A model generated the notes under the pieces. The model saw nothing but the letters and a program-made list of their open reading frames with translations. It had not been told where the DNA came from and ran no database searches. 64,000 nucleotides of DNA, taken from JAQBVV01 sp965249205 (GTDB lineage: Bacteria > Acidobacteriota > Vicinamibacteria > Vicinamibacterales > UBA2999). Location: assembly GCA_965249205.1 (NCBI GenBank), contig CBDFLL010000004.1, forward strand, positions 682,001 through 746,000. The letters are read 5' to 3'. The position numbers and the translations under genes were made by a program. Positions within the stretch are counted from its first letter, which is position 1. Each line of letters begins with the position of its first letter. Positions 8,323 to 16,429 of this stretch are shown here, one piece after another.

Positions 8323-8543
8323 CCGCGTTGCGTCCGAGAGCGAACGACGAGCCCGCGCGGGTGCGGTGTCCGCACTGCGGGAGCCAGAAGAACCGTGTGC
8401 TGCGGGTGCGGTGCCGGCGTTCGGACTTCGCGGTCGTCCGCCGGCATCGGTGCCAGGATTGCCACCAGCGCTTCTCGAGTACCCAACAGGTCAACGGCGA
8501 GCCTGGCGCCATGGGAAGCCTTCCGACATGCCCCGCCTGGTGA
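8319..8543 (+). CDS. zinc-ribbon phage protein, C-terminus fused to IS256 remnant
   Basis: A 74-residue frame. Residues about 14-58 form an NrdR-like zinc ribbon: VRCPHCGS (CxxC), then CRRSDFAVVRRHRC and CQDCHQRF. Such small zinc-ribbon proteins are common in phage early regions, perhaps as transcription regulators. After about residue 60 the sequence runs into the IS256 remnant, so the last dozen residues (MGSLPTCPAW) are not native and the original C-terminus is lost. Confidence 0.6.
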   Translation: MTALRPRANDEPARVRCPHCGSQKNRVLRVRCRRSDFAVVRRHRCQDCHQRFSSTQQVNGEPGAMGSLPTCPAW

Positions 8544-8654
8544 CGGCCCTGCGGGCGCGTGATCAACGTCTCGGCATCGGAGGCTCAGCGGCGAACGTCG
8601 CGTAGAATCTCACCCGAGCCGCCGCCGAGTTTCAACAGCGCACGGGACATCCCC
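8521..8654 (+). mobile_element. right-end remnant of an IS256-family element
   Basis: It matches the last part of the IS256 element at 53583-54997. It encodes DMPRLVTALRARDQRLGIGG...ANVA, the transposase C-terminus, followed by the right end CACGGGACATCCCC. There are several substitutions relative to the other copy, so it is an older, diverged relic. Everything left of about 8521 is missing. Confidence 0.85.
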
Positions 8655-8694
8655 GGGCAAGGCGTCGCCATGAGTTTGTAGTTGTAGCGGCGTT

Positions 8695-9297
8695 CTACGC
8701 ATTTCGTCTCTTCATTGGCCTGCTGAGGTCGTACTCACAGTCGCCCCTTCTATTGAACGTCGCATCGACCAGAAACTTAAGACGGTCAGCCGTAAGCCTT
8801 TCCCACGGCACAACCGAAATATACGGCTTTGGAGCAAGCAAGTTGTCTATGATCCTGGCGGGCAGGTGTGGGTATCGATTCTCGTATTCCGAACGCTCTT
8901 TAATGGCAGTCCAAGAACGCTGTTCTGGATAGAGGAGACTTTTTTCTTCTTTGCCATGCGCGGCCCTGAAGTGTGTACATTGCGTAGACGGTAAGTTAAT
9001 CACGAGGATGCCAGACTTTTTGTTCTTGACCCCATCGAACATGCTTGAGTAAATTTCCCAATCAATATGCTTCCTCGACTTTGTTTCTATGCCGACCAGT
9101 AGGATGGTAACGGTTGAGTCCCTTAGGTAATCATCCCGTATCTTCTCTCGGATGGCTTGATCGCTCAGGTTTTCGGGGATCTTGCCTGTGTCAACGGACT
9201 TGTCGATAAACACACCAAAGCTCCGACCAAGATCGATCAATGCTTTCTTGTCAGCTTGATCATTCTGGTGGTGATAACTGATGAACACGTTGTGCAT
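8695..9297 (-). CDS. TIR-like (DUF1863 / ThsB-like) protein
   Basis: A 200-residue protein starting MHNVFISYHHQNDQ, followed by a region with DSTVTILLVGIETKSRKHIDWEI and SGILVINLPS. That is the flavodoxin-like TIR-type fold of the MTH538/DUF1863 family. The family includes ThsB, the TIR partner in Thoeris anti-phage defence. No ThsA or other effector is encoded nearby. A GGGGAA site precedes the ATG. Base composition is clearly lower in GC than the surroundings, and it lies between an IS256 relic and an IS5-like element, so recent acquisition is likely. Function as defence protein, signalling-nucleotide synthase or orphan is open. Confidence 0.75.
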   Translation of the reverse strand: MHNVFISYHHQNDQADKKALIDLGRSFGVFIDKSVDTGKIPENLSDQAIREKIRDDYLRDSTVTILLVGIETKSRKHIDWEIYSSMFDGVKNKKSGILVINLPSTQCTHFRAAHGKEEKSLLYPEQRSWTAIKERSEYENRYPHLPARIIDNLLAPKPYISVVPWERLTADRLKFLVDATFNRRGDCEYDLSRPMKRRNA

Positions 9298-9335
9298 GCG
9301 ATTGTTCCCCGTCTACCGTTAATCGTACCAACTAG

Positions 9336-10579
9336 CAGGCTGCTGAAAAACTCCGTGAAATGGGATCGACAGATCGATCCCGGCGTACTACCATGCTCCC
9401 AACACCGCTGAAGGGAGCCCCATCATGCGCGGACACGATGAGCAAAGCACTCACATGTTCAGCTACCTGTCGCCGGAACAGCGCGTGCCAGCCGACCATC
9501 CGCTCCGCGCGGTTCGCGCGCTGACGGACGAAGCGCTGAGAACGATGTCGCGCAGGTTCGCCGGCCTGTACGCCAACACAGGGCGTCCGTCGATCCCGCC
9601 GGAACAGCTGCTGCGCGCGTTGTTGCTGCAGGTGCTCTACACGGTGCGGAGCGAGCGGCTGCTGATGGAAGAGCTCAATTACAACCTGCTGTTCCGCTGG
9701 TTCGTGGGCTTGAATTTGGACGACCCGGTTTGGCATCCCACCACGTTTACCAAGAATCGCGACCGGCTGCTGGCGGGCGATCTCGCGGCCGCCTTCTTTG
9801 ATGCGGTGCAGGCCCACGCGCGGGCGGCCGGGCTGCTCTCGGACGAACACTTCACTGTGGATGGGACCCAATTGGAAGCGTGGGCCAGCCTGAAGAGCTT
9901 TCGGTGCCGGGACGCGGCGGAGAGCGACCCGCCCGATGACCCCGGGAATCCCACGGTCAACTTCCACGGGGAGCGGCGGCGCAACGACACGCACCAGTCG
10001 ACGACCGATCCGGAGGCGATGCTGCCTCGGAAGGGCCAGGGGAAGGAAGCCAAGCTGGCGTATCTGGGCCACGTGCTGCTGGACAATCGACAGGGACTTG
10101 TCGCCAACGTCTGCGCGACTCACGCGACGGGGACCGCCGAACGCGAGGCAGCGGCGCTGTTGCTGGAGGCCAGCGCGCCGCCGGGCAGCACGGTCGGGGC
10201 GGACAAGGGCTACGATGTGGCAAGCTTTGTGGCCGCTGTCCGTATCCGGGCCGTCACGCCCCACGTTGCTCAGAAGGTCCGCTGGAGTGCGATCGATGGC
10301 CGGACCACGCGGCATGCGGGCTATCACGTCAGTCAGCGGAAACGGAAACTCGTAGAACAGGTCTTTGGCTGGATGAAGACCGTCGGCGGCTTGCGCAAAC
10401 TCCGGCATCGCGGTGTCGCCCTCGTGGATTGGCAGCTTACCTTCGCCGCCACGGTCTATAACTTGGTCCGGCTGCGGAATCTGGAGGCGAGGTGTCCCTG
10501 ATCACCGGCCGCGCGTGTCGCCGGCCCCTTGATCGGGGCCAGCGCACAGCCGTGCGCACCGTTGTCGGTCGGCGGTGAC
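9336..10579 (+). mobile_element. IS5-like element, copy B (right end lost)
   Basis: The left end CAGGCTGCTGAAAAAC follows CTAG (9332-9335). Identity to copy C runs to about 10579, then breaks off 51 bases before the expected right terminus (10630) and is replaced by the palindrome-ended repeat at 10584-10719. The transposase is intact but the element lacks its right inverted repeat, so it is probably immobile. Confidence 0.9.
9425..10501 (+). CDS. IS5-like transposase
   Basis: A 358-residue DDE transposase. The N-terminal DUF772-like region includes FSYLSPEQRVPADHPLR and NYNLLFRWFVGL. The catalytic residues lie in FTVDGTQLEAWAS (first Asp), GADKGYD (second Asp) and the KLVEQVFGWMKT region (Glu). 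A GAAGGGAGCCCC stretch precedes the ATG. It is the same as the copy C protein. CTAG target duplications fit the IS5 group. Confidence 0.95.
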   Translation: MRGHDEQSTHMFSYLSPEQRVPADHPLRAVRALTDEALRTMSRRFAGLYANTGRPSIPPEQLLRALLLQVLYTVRSERLLMEELNYNLLFRWFVGLNLDDPVWHPTTFTKNRDRLLAGDLAAAFFDAVQAHARAAGLLSDEHFTVDGTQLEAWASLKSFRCRDAAESDPPDDPGNPTVNFHGERRRNDTHQSTTDPEAMLPRKGQGKEAKLAYLGHVLLDNRQGLVANVCATHATGTAEREAAALLLEASAPPGSTVGADKGYDVASFVAAVRIRAVTPHVAQKVRWSAIDGRTTRHAGYHVSQRKRKLVEQVFGWMKTVGGLRKLRHRGVALVDWQLTFAATVYNLVRLRNLEARCP

Positions 10580-10583
10580 GAGC

Positions 10584-10719
10584 GGTGGTTAGGTCTGGGC
10601 ATGTTCGGAGCAAAACCGTAGTCAGCGTAAGTGCGAAGCGAGCCCGAATGTGCGCCGGTAGACCCGGAGCTCGACGAGCTGAGCCGGTTTTGCGGAGGAC
10701 ATGCCCAGACCTAATCACC
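10584..10719. repeat. palindrome-ended intergenic repeat, copy 1
   Basis: A 136-bp element whose two 35-base ends are inverted copies with few mismatches (outer arms about GGTTAGGTCTGGGCATG and its complement; inner arms GCAAAACCG / CGGTTTTGC). The reverse complement matches 37188-37321, especially CGGCTCAGCTCGTCGA and GGCTCGC.TCGCACT.ACG. No coding frame. It abuts the truncated end of IS5-like copy B. Confidence 0.8.
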
Positions 10720-10804
10720 GGTGGCCGAACTGACGCGGAATGATTGAGGTGACAGCGCGAGGCCCTCTGGCTCGAATGCGGACCGACTCGAGCGCCATGG
10801 CCTG

Positions 10805-10984
10805 CTAAGACGGAGGCGGGCAAAAACCGACGCAGCGCCAGACCGGGAGGATCGGATAGCGCCGGAAGTCTGGATCGTCGACCGAGAGGCGGCACAGCAG
10901 AAAGATCGATCCTCTCGCGGATGGGACCTGACGCGCGTGCACGCAAGTCCCGCACAGCCCTGCCTTTTCGGTAAGATCATCCAT
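10805..10984 (-). CDS. conserved small Cys-rich protein
   Basis: A 59-residue protein with a paired-cysteine pattern: CGTCVHARQV, then SARGSIFLLCRLS, DPDFRRYP and LPVWRCVGFCPP. I recognise this as a recurrent small family (CxxC...RGS.F.LC...D..F.KYP.LPV..C.G), probably metal binding; the function is unknown. The start codon overlaps the divergent start codon of the M20 peptidase gene by two bases, so the two genes have no room for separate untranslated leaders. Confidence 0.7.
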   Translation of the reverse strand: MDDLTEKAGLCGTCVHARQVPSARGSIFLLCRLSVDDPDFRRYPILPVWRCVGFCPPPS

Positions 10985-12269
10985 GATGCGTCGTGCCCCG
11001 CGCCTGTGCCTGGTCATTCTAGGCGTGCTGGCTCCTGCCGCGGTGTTCGCGCAGACGGCGGAGCCGTTGATGGTGCGCGTACAGCAGGAACGGCAGGCCT
11101 ATCTCGACACGCTCCGGGAACTGGTGTCCATCGAGTCAGGGAGCGGAGACATCGAGGGCCTGGACCAGATTGCCGAGCTGATCGCGGCGCGGCTCCGGGC
11201 TCTTGGCGGCGACGTGGACTTTGTGGAGCCCCCTGCCGACATGGTGCGGTTCGAAAATACCCCTGCGCGAACCGGACGGTCGGTCGTCGCGCGCTTCCGC
11301 GGAACGGGGACGGCGCGCATCCTGCTGCTTGCCCACATGGATACGGTCTATGCGCGGGGCATGCTGGCACGGCAGCCCTTTCGGATTGCTGGGAGTCGCG
11401 CGTACGGCCTCGGCGTCGCCGATGACAAACACGGCGTGGCGCTGATCCTGCATGGCGTCGGCATCCTGCAGGCGATGGGCTTCCGAGACTATGGCGTTGT
11501 GACGGTGCTCATCAATGGCGATGAAGAGGTGAGTTCCCCAGGCTCGCGGACCCTCGTCACGCAACTCGGATCGGAACACGACCTCGTGTTGTCGTTCGAG
11601 GGCATCGGGCGGCGGGACTCCATCCAACTCACGACGGCAGGGCTCGCTGCCGTGCAGCTCAAGGTCACGGGGCGCGCGGCGCACGCCGGGGCCGCTCCCC
11701 AACGGGGGCGGAACGCCCTGTACGAGTTGGCGCATCAGATTCTGCAGACGCGGGATCTGTCGAATCCCCGTACGGGCGTGAAAATGAACTGGACGCTGGC
11801 CGACGCCGGCACCGCCAGAAATGTCATTCCCGCCGAGGCGCGGGCGACTGCGGATGTGCGGGTCTTGCGGGCGGCCGACTACGGGCGCATCGAGCAACAG
11901 ATTCGCGACCGCATACGTCTCAGATCCATTCCCGACACCACCGTGGAGATGGTGTTCGAGCGAACGCGGCCACCGCTTGAAGCGACCCGTGCATCGCGCG
12001 CGGTAGCGACGCACGCGCAAGGCGTGTACCAGCGAATCGGGCGGCGACTGAACGTGCAGACCGCGGCGTCAGGTGGCGGCACCGATGCCGCGTTCGCCGC
12101 GCTGGAGACGAAGGCAGCCGTGCTCGAAGGCTTCGGGCTGAGGGGTTTTGGTGCGCATTCAGACGATGCCGAGTACATTGAGATCCCGTCGATTGAGCCT
12201 CGCCTCTACCTGATGACCCGGTTGATCATGGATGTCGCGCAGGGTGCCGCGGGCGACACGACGAACTAG
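10983..12269 (+). CDS. M20-family metallopeptidase (carboxypeptidase G2-like)
   Basis: A 428-residue secreted or periplasmic zinc peptidase with a signal peptide (LCLVILGVLAPAAVFAQ). The metal-binding residues are visible in LLAHMDTVYA (His), GLGVADDKHG (bridging Asp), NGDEEVSSPG (Glu pair) and the C-terminal GFGAHSDDAEYI (His). The dimerisation domain includes VTGRAAHAGAAPQRGRNA. It probably removes C-terminal glutamate or similar residues from peptides or folate-like substrates. The TAG stop lies in a CTAGTGGTCTGG sequence that matches a mobile-element end, so the last residues could be altered. Confidence 0.88.
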   Translation: MMRRAPRLCLVILGVLAPAAVFAQTAEPLMVRVQQERQAYLDTLRELVSIESGSGDIEGLDQIAELIAARLRALGGDVDFVEPPADMVRFENTPARTGRSVVARFRGTGTARILLLAHMDTVYARGMLARQPFRIAGSRAYGLGVADDKHGVALILHGVGILQAMGFRDYGVVTVLINGDEEVSSPGSRTLVTQLGSEHDLVLSFEGIGRRDSIQLTTAGLAAVQLKVTGRAAHAGAAPQRGRNALYELAHQILQTRDLSNPRTGVKMNWTLADAGTARNVIPAEARATADVRVLRAADYGRIEQQIRDRIRLRSIPDTTVEMVFERTRPPLEATRASRAVATHAQGVYQRIGRRLNVQTAASGGGTDAAFAALETKAAVLEGFGLRGFGAHSDDAEYIEIPSIEPRLYLMTRLIMDVAQGAAGDTTN

Positions 12270-12282
12270 TGGTCTGGTTGCG
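12266..12282 (+). repeat. solo end of miniature element
   Basis: CTAGTGGTCTGGTTGCG is identical to the left end of the 383-bp hairpin element (49943-49959). No partner end is seen downstream before the TPR gene at 12347. It supplies the stop codon of the M20 gene. Likely a footprint or truncated copy. Confidence 0.5.
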
Positions 12283-12346
12283 CTTCGTGGCCCGATGCAT
12301 GTGGGCGGGATGGAGATCTTGAACGCGCTGGTCGGGAAGTAGTGCC

Positions 12347-13558
12347 ATGACAGATTCACCCCACTGTTCAGAGTGCGGTCGTTCGTTGACGGCCGGTCGC
12401 TGTCTGCGCTGCGACGGCAGGCGATTACTTGGTGTCGTCTACGGCGAGTTCGTGCAACGGGAGATCTTTGTGCTCGTCGTGCTCGTTGGCGTCACCATCG
12501 CGGCCTTTGTCGTGACACGTAACGTGGCCGTCGGCAACGACGAACTGCGTCGCCAGCAGGCGGTGCTGTGGTTCGAAGCGGGGCAGGAGGCGCTGCAGAG
12601 CGGGAGTGTGGAGCCCGCGGTGATGACGCTGCGCCGGGCCGTCTTGCGGGATCCGGAGAACAGAGAGTATCGCCTTGCACTGGCCAGCGCGTTGGCGACC
12701 AGTGGCCTCGACGACGAGGCGAAACGCGTCCTGCTGATTCTTCGTGAAGCCGAGCCAGAAGATCCGGAGACGAATGTGCAGTTCGCTCGCATCGAGGCGC
12801 GGGGGGCCGACGCGGACAGCGCTCGGCGCTACTACGAGAGCGCGATCGCCGGCCTCTGGCGACCCGAAGACGCCGAAGAACGCCGGACTGTACGTCTCGA
12901 ACTGATCGACTTTCTCGTGGCGCGCCAGGAGCGGGAGCGGGCGCTGTCACAATTGCTGGCACTGGATGCCAACCTGCCGGCTGACAAGGACGTCCAGGTG
13001 CAGGTGGGCCGGCTCTTCCTGAGCGCCGGCGATCCGCGTCAGGCGCTGGATCGTTTCGTAAGTGCCCTCGATGTCGATCCCGAGGACGGGCCAGCCCTCG
13101 CAGGCGCGGGTGAATCGGCGTTTGAACTCGCCGACTATGTTGAGGCTCGGCGGTACCTCAGCGCCGCACCAGAAGACGATGAGGGCGCCGCCGCGTTACG
13201 CGAGGTCACCGAGCTCGTGCTCGCCAGCGATCCGCTTGAGCCCAGGCTGAGCGTGCGCGCGCGCAGCGAACGCCTGTTGCTGGCGTTCGAGCGGGCGAGC
13301 GCAAGCCTGGCCATCTGCCTGGCTGACCCATCGGTCGCTGGACGCGACAGTCTCGAAATGCTGCAAGTCGAGGCCGTTGACTTCGACGCTGCGGTGGCGG
13401 AACAGCGCCCCGGGGATCTTCGCGACCTCATCGACGAAGGTGTCGACCTTGTCTATCGCATCGAGCGCTCCATCGAACTGCGTTGCCGGACACCGATTAC
13501 GCCGCTCGACCGAGCGTTGCTGCTGATCGGCCGCCGACACGGGTTCGAACAACCGTGA
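12347..13558 (+). CDS. membrane-anchored zinc-ribbon/TPR protein
   Basis: A 403-residue protein. An N-terminal zinc ribbon (CSECGRSL and CLRCDG, residues 7-23) is followed by one transmembrane segment (about 41-60, FVLVVLVGVTIAAFVV) and at least four TPR-like helical repeats, for example QAVLWFEAGQEALQSGSVEPA and VGRLFLSAGDPRQALDRFVSAL. It probably acts as a scaffold at the membrane; partners are unknown. The stop overlaps the GTG start of the ClC channel gene by four bases, indicating translational coupling and possible functional link. Confidence 0.75.
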   Translation: MTDSPHCSECGRSLTAGRCLRCDGRRLLGVVYGEFVQREIFVLVVLVGVTIAAFVVTRNVAVGNDELRRQQAVLWFEAGQEALQSGSVEPAVMTLRRAVLRDPENREYRLALASALATSGLDDEAKRVLLILREAEPEDPETNVQFARIEARGADADSARRYYESAIAGLWRPEDAEERRTVRLELIDFLVARQERERALSQLLALDANLPADKDVQVQVGRLFLSAGDPRQALDRFVSALDVDPEDGPALAGAGESAFELADYVEARRYLSAAPEDDEGAAALREVTELVLASDPLEPRLSVRARSERLLLAFERASASLAICLADPSVAGRDSLEMLQVEAVDFDAAVAEQRPGDLRDLIDEGVDLVYRIERSIELRCRTPITPLDRALLLIGRRHGFEQP

Positions 13559-15273
13559 GCGAAACCCGCACCGGCGAGGTGCAGCATCTCCGCCTCCGCG
13601 AAAGTCAGATCTTTCTCGCGCTCTCGATCATCATCGGCATTCTGGCCGGACTGGCGGCCGTGCTCTTCAGTCTGGCGATCGATCGGGCGGACTATGCGTT
13701 GTTTGGGTTCGAACCGTCATCGCTTCGGACCTTCCTCGTGCCGGTGCTCGTCAGCCTTGCCACGGGCGTGCTGCTCGCCACCGTGTTCTCGGGCGTGCGC
13801 GGGAGCGGAGTGCCGCAGACCAAGGCCGCCTTCCACCTGCAGGGCGGCGCGATTCCGATCCGCGTCCCGCTCGGCAAGTTCATCACGGGGGCGTTGTGTA
13901 TCGGATCGGGCCACTCGATGGGCCGAGAGGGTCCCTCGGTGCAGATCGGCGCCGGTATCGCGTCCGCGATCGGACGCTGGCTCCGTTTGTCCCCGGCCCG
14001 CATCAAGGAACTCATACCGGTCGGCGCTGCTGGTGCGCTTGCCGCGGCATTTAATACGCCGATTGCCGCGGTGTTGTTCGCGCTCGAAGAGATCATCGGC
14101 AACATGAACGCCACACTGCTGGGGTCAACCGTGGTTGCCTCAGTGGCGGCGGTCGTTGTTCAGCGCTCGATCCTCGGGAACGAACCGCTGTTTCGTGTGC
14201 CGGCCTACGCGCTCGAGCATCCGGCGGAGCTGATCGGCTACGCCGTTCTTGGAGTCGTCGGGGGCCTGGTCTCGCTGGCGTTCTGTAAATCCTTGCTCGC
14301 GCTTCGCCTCGCCTTCCGGCGCCTACCCAAGTGGACGGTCATGCTGCAGCCAGCCATGGGCGGCGTGGCAATTGGCGTCGCGCTTCTGTTTGTTCCCGAG
14401 ATCAAGGGTGTTGGATACGACTACGTGGACCAGGCACTCAACGGTGGCCTGGTCTTGCGCACAATGATCCTGCTCTGTGTCGTGAAGCTTGCCGCGACGG
14501 TCGTGTCGTACTGTTCCGGCAACGCCGGCGGCATCTTTGCCCCCAGCCTCTACATCGGAGCCATGGCCGGCGGCGTGGTCGGGATGATCGTCAATAGCGT
14601 CGCCCCGTTTCCCACTGGCGACCCTGGCGCGTACGCGTTGGTTGGCATGGGTGCGCTCTTCGCCGGCATCATTCGAGCGCCGCTGACATCGGTGTTCATG
14701 ATTTTCGAGATTACGCAGGACTATCAGATCCTCGTGCCGCTGATGGTCGCGAACCTGCTGAGCTTCGCGATTTCTCGACGATACCAACCAGTACCTGTCT
14801 ACGAGGCGCTGCTACATCAGGACCAGATTCATCTTCCGTCAGGTGCGCTTCGAGAGTCGGCTGGGTGGACGGCTCGCGACATCATGAACACTGAGGCGTC
14901 GCCGTTCCTGGCTGCGAGCCAATCCGTGGACGAGGCCTTGGAAGCGACAGGTTCGGACCGGCGCCCCGCGTACCTCGTCGGGACGCGGCAATCGATGCGC
15001 GGGATCGTGACGCCAGAACGACTCGCGGAGGTGCGCGCAGCAGGACGTGGAGGGGACGCCGTGCAGTCCACGCTTGATGAGACGTTCGTGCATGTGCATC
15101 CGGACCACTCGCTCGACGTCGTGCTGGTGCGCTTCGCGCAGGGAGCCGGGCTGTTACCAGTTGTCAGCCGCACGGCGATGCGGGTTGAGGGCGTGATCAC
15201 GATCGACGAGATCACGCAGTTCGCCAGACGAGGGAAGAGGCGTTCGTCGACCACGCCCGGCGGCGGCACCTAG
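13555..15273 (+). CDS. ClC-family chloride channel or H+/Cl- antiporter with CBS domains
   Basis: A 572-residue membrane protein with about ten hydrophobic segments and the ClC signatures GSGVPQ, GREGPSVQIG (with the gating Glu) and GNAGGIFAPSLYIG. A C-terminal pair of CBS domains (from about residue 445, WTARDIMNTEASPFL onward) suggests control by adenine nucleotides. GTG 13555 was chosen because it overlaps the upstream stop (GTGA); the frame is open further upstream inside the TPR gene. Whether it is a channel or antiporter cannot be decided from motifs alone. Confidence 0.9.
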   Translation: MSETRTGEVQHLRLRESQIFLALSIIIGILAGLAAVLFSLAIDRADYALFGFEPSSLRTFLVPVLVSLATGVLLATVFSGVRGSGVPQTKAAFHLQGGAIPIRVPLGKFITGALCIGSGHSMGREGPSVQIGAGIASAIGRWLRLSPARIKELIPVGAAGALAAAFNTPIAAVLFALEEIIGNMNATLLGSTVVASVAAVVVQRSILGNEPLFRVPAYALEHPAELIGYAVLGVVGGLVSLAFCKSLLALRLAFRRLPKWTVMLQPAMGGVAIGVALLFVPEIKGVGYDYVDQALNGGLVLRTMILLCVVKLAATVVSYCSGNAGGIFAPSLYIGAMAGGVVGMIVNSVAPFPTGDPGAYALVGMGALFAGIIRAPLTSVFMIFEITQDYQILVPLMVANLLSFAISRRYQPVPVYEALLHQDQIHLPSGALRESAGWTARDIMNTEASPFLAASQSVDEALEATGSDRRPAYLVGTRQSMRGIVTPERLAEVRAAGRGGDAVQSTLDETFVHVHPDHSLDVVLVRFAQGAGLLPVVSRTAMRVEGVITIDEITQFARRGKRRSSTTPGGGT

Positions 15274-15300
15274 CGGCCGTTCTGTTCTGGTCGCGGCTGC

Positions 15301-16236
15301 TTACGGCGTTTCGTCGAAGATCAACTGTGCGTTACTGCGCACACGCGTCGGCCGCGCGGTGAATCCAGCCGGCGGCATCCAGGTGCTGGCGACGTCGTCA
15401 ACGGTTTTCCCTTCCCGCTTGGCCGCCTGCACGTCGCTGACATACCCCCGAACGAACTGGATGAAGTTTTGCAGATCCGCCGGAGTGGTGGTGGTGGGGC
15501 TGTGCCCGCTGATGAGCGTGTCGACGTTGTCGTCGATGAACGCGGACGCCTTCTCCAGCGTGTCGGCGTAACCAATGCCGGTGCCACCGTTGTTGGCGTC
15601 CATGATCGGCATGTCCATCGCCGGGAAGGCGTCGGCGATGTGCATCACGCGATGCGCCGGGAAGACAACCATGGCGTCGCCATCGGTGTGCGCGCGCCCG
15701 AAGTAGTACAGCTCGATCTGGTCACTACCGCTGCCGATGGTCATGCGATCGGTGAATGTCTGGGTCGGCATTCCCTTGCCACCGTTCTCCCTGAAGATAT
15801 TCCTGGGCGGAGTGCTGCTGGGCGCCGAGGAAGAATTCGGGCGCATCTCCCGCATGTTGGTTTCGGTGTTCTCGTGCGCCACGATCTCGATGTTTTCCGC
15901 GAATTCCACGTTGCCGCTCACGTGATCGCCATGCGTGTGCGTGTTGATGATCATCGTGACGGGATTGCTCGTCACCGACCCGATCGCGTCGAGTAGCGGC
16001 TGACCCCAGCCTGGATTCTTGGTGTCGACCAGGACCACGCCGGTGTCCGTCACGAACGCGGAGGCGTTGCCGCCACCGCCCCTGAGGAGGTACAGGTTGT
16101 CTTTCAGTTGTTCGGCTGCGACAACGCGTGGCGCCTCCTGTCCGGCGAGTGGCTGTTGAAGCGCGGCCACGGTCAGCGTCACGCCGCCGATCGCGAGCAG
16201 CACTCCGAGCACGATTCCTCTCTTCGTCGGTGTCAT
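15301..16236 (-). CDS. MBL-fold metallo-hydrolase, exported
   Basis: A 311-residue protein with a signal-anchor or signal peptide (GIVLGVLLAIGGVTLTVAAL) and the metallo-beta-lactamase zinc motif INTHTHGDHVSGN, then GRAHTDGDAMV and ISGHSPTTT. It is probably a periplasmic hydrolase (quorum-quenching lactonase, beta-lactamase-like or other); substrate unknown. ATG 16236 is preceded by AGGAGG (complement of 16241-16246), which fixes the start although the frame is open upstream. Confidence 0.85.
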   Translation of the reverse strand: MTPTKRGIVLGVLLAIGGVTLTVAALQQPLAGQEAPRVVAAEQLKDNLYLLRGGGGNASAFVTDTGVVLVDTKNPGWGQPLLDAIGSVTSNPVTMIINTHTHGDHVSGNVEFAENIEIVAHENTETNMREMRPNSSSAPSSTPPRNIFRENGGKGMPTQTFTDRMTIGSGSDQIELYYFGRAHTDGDAMVVFPAHRVMHIADAFPAMDMPIMDANNGGTGIGYADTLEKASAFIDDNVDTLISGHSPTTTTPADLQNFIQFVRGYVSDVQAAKREGKTVDDVASTWMPPAGFTARPTRVRSNAQLIFDETP

Positions 16237-16429
16237 CGGGCCTCCTGTGAACAGACCAATCAGCGTGCGCTTGTCGCGTGCCTTAAGGTAGCGCACCGTT
16301 TGTTCCGGCGCGGCGTCATGCAATGCTGGTCGGCCCCTGCCAGCCGACGTCAATGTCAACCGGCATAGGATAGCAGCGACCCGCCTGACCGGCAGCCGCG
16401 CCTGAGGATCCTTGTACACTAGGCGGATC

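Noticed and set aside
8695..9297. Complete Thoeris defence system
   Set aside because: Only a TIR-like gene is present. No ThsA (SIR2/Macro-SLOG) or other effector gene flanks it.
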